NCBI RefSeq assembly: GCF_036173125.1
Contig: NZ_CP108054.1
Location: 310,001 to 374,000 of the forward strand
DNA length: 64,000 nt
DNA from: Streptomyces sp. NBC_00286
GTDB lineage: Bacteria > Actinomycetota > Actinomycetes > Streptomycetales > Streptomycetaceae
Direction: 5' to 3'
Both the position numbers and the translations under genes were made by a program. This document shows, piece after piece, positions 59,108 to 64,000 of the stretch (position 1 is the stretch's first letter; every line of letters begins with the position of its first letter). The notes beneath the pieces were generated by a model that did no database searches, had not been told where the DNA came from, and saw nothing but the letters and a program-made list of their open reading frames with translations.

Positions 59108-60013
59108 ATGGGTTCACACGCAGCGCCGAACCGCCGTAAGCGCGCCCTGTTGCCGCCCCTCGGTCTCATGCTCCTGGCCGTGCTCCTCGGCGTCCCCCGT
59201 GCCGACGGGGCGCCCGCGCCGGCCGACGCCTGCCGCACCACCGGCACCGAACTGCCGCGCGGCGACTGCGGCCCGTTCTGGCAGGTCCTCGCGGAGGACT
59301 TCAACGGGGACCGAGTGCCGCTGGGCGCGTTCAGCGACTGCGATCACCATGTCGACACCTCGGCCGCGTACTGCCGGGGCCTGAGCGGTGCGTACCGGGA
59401 CAACTGGTGGGCGTATCCGACGGGTTGGCCCGACACCGCGCGCGACCGGGGCCGGGAGGTTGTGGGTGTCTACCACCCGGAGGACACCGTGAGCGTAGGT
59501 CCCGCGGAGAACGGCGACGGCAGGATGCGTATCCGGATGTGGCGGCCCGCCGACGGAGGTCCGGTGCACGCCGCGGCAGTGGTGCCGCGTGCCGTCATGC
59601 AGATGAAGTACGGCAAATACAGCGCCCGTATCAAGGTGACGAAGCTCGCTCCGGGCTACAAGTCCGCCTGGCTGCACTACGGCGGAGGCTGCGAGATGGA
59701 CCACCCCGAAGGCGAGTGGACCGGCCAGCTCACCGCCTTCCATCACCCCTGCGGTGGGGGCGAGCAGGGCTACTTCCCGGGGGCCGACGACTGGACCGAG
59801 TGGCACACCGTCTCGACCGAGTGGACGCCGGGGCATGTGCGGTTCTTCGTGGACGGCCGGCAGACGGGCCACGACACCCGAGGCGTCCCGAACCGCCCCC
59901 TGTCCTGGGTGCTCCAGAACGAAAGCGCCCTGCAGGGGCCGGGAGCGGCTCCGGGCAGCAGCGCCCAGCTCGAGGTCACGTGGGTCGCCGCGTACGCGTA
60001 CGGCTGGAAATGA
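59108..60013 (+). CDS. Secreted glycoside hydrolase family 16-like protein
   Basis: A 301-residue secreted beta-glycanase-like protein. Residues 1-34 are a signal (RKRALLPPLGLMLLAVLLGVPRADG). The GH16 catalytic motif E-x-D-x-x-E is present as E196-M-D198-H-P-E201 in YGGGCEMDHPEGEW, though Met-Asp-His-Pro is unusual beside the common EIDIxE. KYGKYSARIKV, WHTVSTEWTPGHVRFFVDGR and LEVTWVAAY are other jelly-roll blocks. Possible substrates are laminarin, lichenan or another beta-glucan or galactan. GGAG lies 7 bases before the ATG. Cysteines suggest disulfides. Confidence 0.86.
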   Translation: MGSHAAPNRRKRALLPPLGLMLLAVLLGVPRADGAPAPADACRTTGTELPRGDCGPFWQVLAEDFNGDRVPLGAFSDCDHHVDTSAAYCRGLSGAYRDNWWAYPTGWPDTARDRGREVVGVYHPEDTVSVGPAENGDGRMRIRMWRPADGGPVHAAAVVPRAVMQMKYGKYSARIKVTKLAPGYKSAWLHYGGGCEMDHPEGEWTGQLTAFHHPCGGGEQGYFPGADDWTEWHTVSTEWTPGHVRFFVDGRQTGHDTRGVPNRPLSWVLQNESALQGPGAAPGSSAQLEVTWVAAYAYGWK

Positions 60014-60095
60014 TGCCGACCGGAACCGAGACCCTGCCGGTGGAGACGGCCGATATCTGACGGCCCGTCGGGGAGACCAAGTTAGCCTCGGCGCC

Positions 60096-61115
60096 ATGTC
60101 TTTTCGTCGTAGCCATGACACCCTCGCTGCCCTGCCGCGTGATCCGCGCGCCGACGCGTACCCGATGCCGACTGTTCCGCATGGGTGGTACGCCGTTCTC
60201 CGCAGCGCCGAGTTACGCCCCGGCCGGGTCGTCAGCCTGCACTACTTCGGGCGTGCCCTCATCGCCTTCCGTGGAGCGGACGGTCAGCCGGCCGTGCGGG
60301 ACGCGCACTGTCCGCACTACGGGGCGCATCTGGGCGTGGGCGGGAAGGTCGTGGACGGGACGGTGGAGTGCCCGTTCCACGGGTGGCGGTTCGGTGCGGA
60401 CGGGCGGTGTGTGGAGGCGCCGTTCGCGGTCCGGACGCCGAAGGTGTCCATCGGCGGCTTTCCAGTTCGTGAGCACAGCGGGCTGGTCTTCGTGTACGCC
60501 GGGCCTGGCGAGCCGGCGTGGGACGTGCCGGAGATCCCGGAAGCGGCGGACAGGGACTTCGCCAAGCCGATCGACGACACCTGCCGGGCGCGTATCCATG
60601 TCCAGGAGATGCGCGAGAACATCGTGGACGAGTCCCACTTCCACTTCATCCACGGCCAGAGCGAACCGCCCGTACAGGACCTGCGGACGGACGGGCCCTT
60701 CGCCGAGGTCCGCGGCCGGATCGGGCGGCGCGTACTCGGCTGGGACATCAACAACACCTTCGATGCGTTCATGTACGGACCGGGCGTCATGGTGGTCCGC
60801 TCCCACGGGCCCGTCCTCTCGGTCACCGCGGTCGCCCTGACGACGCCCGTCGACGACCGCATGAGCGAGATGCGGATGCTGTACTACCTCCGCAAGCCGG
60901 CCCGGCTGCCGTTCCTGGTGCCTCTTCTCAAGCTCGTCTTCCGGGCGGAGGCCCTGGGCGAGGTGCGCGAGGAGGTCCGGATCTGGGATCACAAGATCCA
61001 CCAGTCGCGCCCGGTCCTGCTGCCCCATGAGAAGGGCATCCGGGCGCTGCGGCGCTGGTACGCCCAGTTCTATCCGTCCGAGGTCCCGGTCGACCAGCTG
61101 CACAGTCGGTCTTGA
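60096..61115 (+). CDS. Rieske-type oxygenase
   Basis: A 339-residue Rieske non-heme iron oxygenase. The 2Fe-2S cluster is bound by C72-P-H74 (DAHCPHYGAHL) and C92-x-x-H95 (ECPFHGWRF), and the mononuclear iron by D178, H181 and H186 in ENIVDESHFHFIHG. The opening YAVLRSAELRPGRVVSLHYFGRALIAFRG and the long C-terminal domain resemble KshA and cholesterol-desaturase-like enzymes, so a sterol or polycyclic substrate is possible. No reductase or ferredoxin is adjacent. TAGCCT 7 bases before ATG suggests a leaderless message. Confidence 0.88.
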   Translation: MSFRRSHDTLAALPRDPRADAYPMPTVPHGWYAVLRSAELRPGRVVSLHYFGRALIAFRGADGQPAVRDAHCPHYGAHLGVGGKVVDGTVECPFHGWRFGADGRCVEAPFAVRTPKVSIGGFPVREHSGLVFVYAGPGEPAWDVPEIPEAADRDFAKPIDDTCRARIHVQEMRENIVDESHFHFIHGQSEPPVQDLRTDGPFAEVRGRIGRRVLGWDINNTFDAFMYGPGVMVVRSHGPVLSVTAVALTTPVDDRMSEMRMLYYLRKPARLPFLVPLLKLVFRAEALGEVREEVRIWDHKIHQSRPVLLPHEKGIRALRRWYAQFYPSEVPVDQLHSRS

Positions 61116-61180
61116 CGTGTTAATGACAACGATTGATGGTGATCGCCAGCGCTCCCACCTGACTCAGAGAAGAGAACACC

Positions 61181-62200
61181 ATGCGCAGCACCCGCCACTT
61201 GCCTTTACGGATCGCCCCGGCTCTCGGCCTCGTCGCCGCCCTGCTCCTCCCCCTGCTCGGCCTCGGCGCCCCAGCTCATGCCGCCGCCACCGGCTTCCGC
61301 ATCGAGAACGGCCGGCTGCTGGAGGCGTCAGGGAACGACTTCGTGATGCGGGGGGTCAACCACGCTCACACCTGGTTTCCGGACCGGATCAGCTCGCTCG
61401 CGCACATCAAGGCGAAGGGCGCCAACACCGTACGGGTCGTCCTCTCCAGCGGTGACCGGTGGACCCGTAACGACGCCGCCGACGTGGCCAACGTCGTCGG
61501 CCAGTGCAAGCAGAACCGGCTCATCTGCGTGCTGGAGGTCCACGACACGACCGGTTACTGGGAACAGAGCGGAAGTGTCTCGCTCTCGCGGGCCGCGGAT
61601 TATTGGATCAGCGTGCAGAGCGCGCTGAGCGGCCAAGAGGACTACGTCATCGTCAACATCGGCAACGAGCCGCACGGGAACCTCAATTTCCTGAGCTGGA
61701 CGGCGGACACGAAGGCCGCGATCCAGAAGCTCCGCGGCGCCGGGCTCGACCACACGATCATGGTTGACGCGCCCAACTGGGGCCAGGACTGGGCGTTCAC
61801 CATGCGCAACAACGCCGCCTCGGTCTTCGCCTCGGACCCGGACGCCAACACGATCTTCTCCGTCCACATGTACGGCGTCTTCGACACCGCCGCGGAGGTC
61901 CGCGACTATCTGAACCGCTTCGTCACCGCGAAACTCCCCATCGTGGTGGGCGAGTTCGGCCACAACCACTCGGACGGCAACCCCGACGAGGACGCCATTT
62001 TGGCCACCGCCCAGCAGCTCGGGCTCGGCTACCTCGGCTGGTCCTGGAGCGGCAACGGCGGCGGGGTCGAGTACCTGGACATGGTCACGAACTTCGACCC
62101 GAACCAGCTCACCAGCTGGGGTCAGCGAATCTTCAACGGCCCGAACGGCATCGCCGCCACCTCCGAGGAGGCCGCCATCTACTCCTCCGCATCATCCTGA
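61181..62200 (+). CDS. Secreted glycoside hydrolase family 5 (mannanase-like)
   Basis: A 339-residue secreted GH5 enzyme. The signal peptide is residues 1-36, ending APAHAA. The acid/base Glu163 is in IVNIGNEPHGN and the nucleophile Glu258 in IVVGEFGHN; MRGVNHAHTWFPDRI and GYLGWSWSGNGGG are typical of GH5 subfamily 8 endo-beta-mannanases. No carbohydrate-binding module follows the catalytic domain. The region before the gene contains TGTTAATGACAACGATTGAT, which could include a LacI-type half-site. AGAGAA lies before the ATG. Confidence 0.93.
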   Translation: MRSTRHLPLRIAPALGLVAALLLPLLGLGAPAHAAATGFRIENGRLLEASGNDFVMRGVNHAHTWFPDRISSLAHIKAKGANTVRVVLSSGDRWTRNDAADVANVVGQCKQNRLICVLEVHDTTGYWEQSGSVSLSRAADYWISVQSALSGQEDYVIVNIGNEPHGNLNFLSWTADTKAAIQKLRGAGLDHTIMVDAPNWGQDWAFTMRNNAASVFASDPDANTIFSVHMYGVFDTAAEVRDYLNRFVTAKLPIVVGEFGHNHSDGNPDEDAILATAQQLGLGYLGWSWSGNGGGVEYLDMVTNFDPNQLTSWGQRIFNGPNGIAATSEEAAIYSSASS

Positions 62201-62259
62201 ACAGGTCCACCTGCTCACTGGCTCGACCGCGCCCTGGGAGGCCGACATCGAACGATCTC

Positions 62260-63645
62260 TCAGGGAGCGATGTTGTGGTTCAGGCGGAACAGGTTGCCGG
62301 GGTCGTAGCGCCGTTTGACGGACCTCAAACGGTCATAGTTCTGCCGGTAGTTGGCTCGCACCCGGTCCTGGTCGTCGGCGTCCATGAAGTTCACGTAGCC
62401 GCCCCCCGTCGAATGGGGTTCCAGTGCCGCTGCGAAGGCACGCGCCCAGTCGATGTTCGCCTCGCACTCGGAGCGAGTCGGCAGGGCAGGGCTGAGGGCG
62501 GTGGAGAAGTCTGCGTCGCGATAGGCGAACGCGGTCTCCTCGGGTCCCACCCGATGGCAGGCACCGTCGATGGGGAACACGACCGTCGCGCTCTGGATGG
62601 TGGGCGTGGTCGCGCCGTACTCGGTGTAGGCGTCGATCGCACCGTCGGGGAGGCCTCTGCTGAAGGAGCCCTTCCAGTAGTGGTAGAGGCCGGCGGGCAG
62701 CAGCTCGTCGAAGAGCGTGTTGATGACGGGGTACGGCATCCGCGCGACATGCTGTCCCACGACCGGGCCGAGGCCGGCAAGCCGGGCCAGGATCCGGTCG
62801 TCCTCGTCCTCGGGGCCGCTGAAGCACGTGAGAACCCCGCACATCGGCCGACCGTGCCAGCGCTCGGGCAGGAACGGCAGCGGCGGACCGAGCCCGACGA
62901 CCAGCAGGGCGTTGAACTCCTCGGCGGAATCGGCGATCAGTTCGCGGTAGGCCCGTATCACGTCACCGTCGAGCGGATAAAACGTCGGTCCGCCGAGAAT
63001 GTCGGCCACCGGGTGCAGCCGGTACTCGAAGGATGCGACGACCCCGAAGTTGCCGCCTCCGCCGCGTACGGCCCACATCAGGTCGGCGTTGTGCTCGTCG
63101 GTGCAGGTCAAGAACGATCCATCGGCCGTGACCAGGTCGACGGAGATCAGGTTGTCACAGGCCAGCCCGCACCGCCGGGCCAGATGGCCCATGCCCCCTC
63201 CGGTGGTCAGCCCGCCGATTCCCGTGGTGGAGACGACTCCGCCGGTGGTGGCCAGACCGAAGGCGTGCGTGGCGTGGTTGAAATCGGCCCAGGTGCAGCC
63301 GCCCTCGGCCCGAGCCGTGCGCCTCTCGGGATCGACCCGGATCCCACGCATGGCGCCGAGGTCGAGTACGACACCTTCGTCGCAGGTGCCGTAGCCGGGG
63401 ACGCTGTGGCTGCCACCGCGGACGGCCAGGAGCAGTTCGTGGTCCCGGGCGAAGTTCACCGTGGCCCTGATGTCGCCCGCGTCCGCCGCCCGCACGATGA
63501 TCGCCGGACGCTTGTCGTGCATCGCGTTGTAGACGGTGCGGGCTTCGTCGTAGTCCGGGTCCCCGGGCTCGATGATCTCGCCCCGGATGGCCTCCCTCAG
63601 CCGCTCCGTCAGCGTCTCGTCGAGGGCGGGTGTGTAGGTGGTCAT
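62260..63645 (-). CDS. FAD-binding oxidoreductase with BBE-type C-terminus
   Basis: A 461-residue flavoprotein of the vanillyl-alcohol-oxidase fold with a berberine-bridge-enzyme C-terminal segment (YDPGNLFRLNHNI). The FAD-attachment His80 is in VRGGSHSVPGYG (covalent His in relatives); GCTWADFNHATHAFGLATTGGVVSTTGIGGLTTGGGMGHLARRCGLACDNLISVDLVTADG continues the FAD-binding domain. Relatives oxidise oligosaccharides, alkaloid precursors or nicotine; the substrate is not known. No signal peptide. It is convergent with the GH5 gene. The ATG start fits where the FAD domain begins. Confidence 0.9.
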   Translation of the reverse strand: MTTYTPALDETLTERLREAIRGEIIEPGDPDYDEARTVYNAMHDKRPAIIVRAADAGDIRATVNFARDHELLLAVRGGSHSVPGYGTCDEGVVLDLGAMRGIRVDPERRTARAEGGCTWADFNHATHAFGLATTGGVVSTTGIGGLTTGGGMGHLARRCGLACDNLISVDLVTADGSFLTCTDEHNADLMWAVRGGGGNFGVVASFEYRLHPVADILGGPTFYPLDGDVIRAYRELIADSAEEFNALLVVGLGPPLPFLPERWHGRPMCGVLTCFSGPEDEDDRILARLAGLGPVVGQHVARMPYPVINTLFDELLPAGLYHYWKGSFSRGLPDGAIDAYTEYGATTPTIQSATVVFPIDGACHRVGPEETAFAYRDADFSTALSPALPTRSECEANIDWARAFAAALEPHSTGGGYVNFMDADDQDRVRANYRQNYDRLRSVKRRYDPGNLFRLNHNIAP

Positions 63646-63787
63646 GGCCACCACCGGCTTTCCGTGTGCTCGGGAAGGAGTACGGCACCGTTGTAGGCAC
63701 AGAGCTCGTCTCCGCTCATCGCCCGAACGGCCCATGTCGCCGGGACGGGCATGGCAAGAACAGCCCATGCGGCCGGACGGATGCGGT

Positions 63788-63807
63788 GCCAGGCCTGGAG
63801 GCCTGGC
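63788..63807 (-). terminator. Hairpin GCCAGGCCT-GG-AGGCCTGGC
   Basis: Perfect 9-base arms around two bases, 6 bp past the stop codon of the LuxR-type gene on the minus strand. A likely terminator for that gene. Confidence 0.65.
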
Positions 63808-63812
63808 TTGGC

Positions 63813-64000
63813 CTAGGCGAGGCCGTGGGTGTAGGCGTACGCCGTGGCCGCGGCCCGCGACGGCACATCGAGTTTGGCGAAGATGTTGTTGAGGTGTCGC
63901 GCGACGGTGTGCTCGCTGATCATCAATTCGGAGGCGATGGACCGGTTGGTCCGGCCTGCGGCGACAAGGCGCAGCACCTCGGCCTCCCGCTCGGTGAGCC
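63813..64000 (-). CDS. LuxR-type HTH regulator, C-terminal end (cut by the window)
   Basis: The last 62 codons of a minus-strand gene whose start lies beyond the window. The sequence is a complete LuxR-type [64 protein letters not shown], ending in TAG. T-E-R-E-x-E-V-L and S-E-H-T-V-x-x-H are the diagnostic positions. The missing N-terminal part could be a response-regulator receiver or a large ligand-binding domain. It is probably the next gene on the strand before the FAD oxidase. Confidence 0.92.
   Translation of the reverse strand, partial: LTEREAEVLRLVAAGRTNRSIASELMISEHTVARHLNNIFAKLDVPSRAAATAYAYTHGLA

Noticed and set aside
1..64000. tRNA, rRNA, transposase, integrase or phage genes
   Set aside because: I looked for cloverleaf-like sequences, DDE motifs, terminal repeats and phage proteins and saw none that I could support.

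Overview
The window is chromosomal DNA of a streptomycete. The supporting signs are very high G+C with G/C-biased third codon positions, dense genes with 4-bp start/stop overlaps, GTG and TTG starts, Tat and lipoprotein exports, F420-type enzymes, families typical of Streptomyces (DUF6421, DUF6479, DUF6986, DUF5134, Rv1733c-like), and almost no TTA codons. I recognise no transposase, phage gene, CRISPR array, rRNA or tRNA. It reads as ordinary chromosome rather than an island.

Layout. 0-7 kb: a DUF6986 aldolase-like protein, an exported endonuclease/phosphatase-fold enzyme, the electron-transfer flavoprotein pair etfB-etfA, a flavin reductase, a thioredoxin-like protein, an acyltransferase and a transglutaminase-like protein. 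7-20 kb: a DUF2975 membrane protein with its HTH partner, a three-gene operon (DUF6421, SDR, threonine-aldolase-like), then a phosphodiesterase, two acetyltransferases, glyoxalase-fold proteins, an F420 oxidoreductase, an SMP-30-like enzyme and a Ppx/GppA phosphatase. 20-28 kb: an alpha-glycoside utilisation locus on the minus strand, made of a LacI regulator, a sugar-binding lipoprotein, two ABC permeases and a GH31 glycosidase, preceded by a MarR regulator. A 16-bp palindrome covers the start codons of both the regulator and binding-protein genes, so both proteins begin MSNRFD.

28-42 kb: membrane and housekeeping genes (M56 peptidase, PAP2 phosphatase, HAD hydrolase, TetR, LVIVD-repeat protein, DUF305 lipoprotein, FprA-type reductase, an ArsR/old-yellow-enzyme divergent pair, uracil-DNA glycosylase, a sugar kinase, a CbiX-like protein). 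42-50 kb: lactonase, FUSC transporter, a frameshifted Lrp/AsnC gene, HAD hydrolase, zinc alcohol dehydrogenase, epimerase, F420 PPOX protein. 50-55.6 kb: a TetR gene divergent from a molybdenum hydroxylase operon (2Fe-2S, FAD and Mo subunits plus an XdhC-type protein). Two TetR-type palindromes lie between them, and a 44-bp streptomycete repeat has entered the XdhC gene in frame. 55.5-64 kb: a fructosamine-kinase-like protein, an anti-sigma-type ATPase, an orphan DUF3662 protein, a repeat-filled spacer, a LysR effector domain lacking its HTH, GH16 and GH5 glycosidases, a Rieske oxygenase, a FAD oxidase, and the end of a LuxR-type regulator cut by the window edge.

The best leads are the operators built into start codons, the in-frame repeats in the XdhC gene, the TTA codons in two genes, the uncharacterised DUF6421 operon, the HTH-less LysR protein, and the strong palindromes in divergent promoters. 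No wholly new defence or mobile system is visible.
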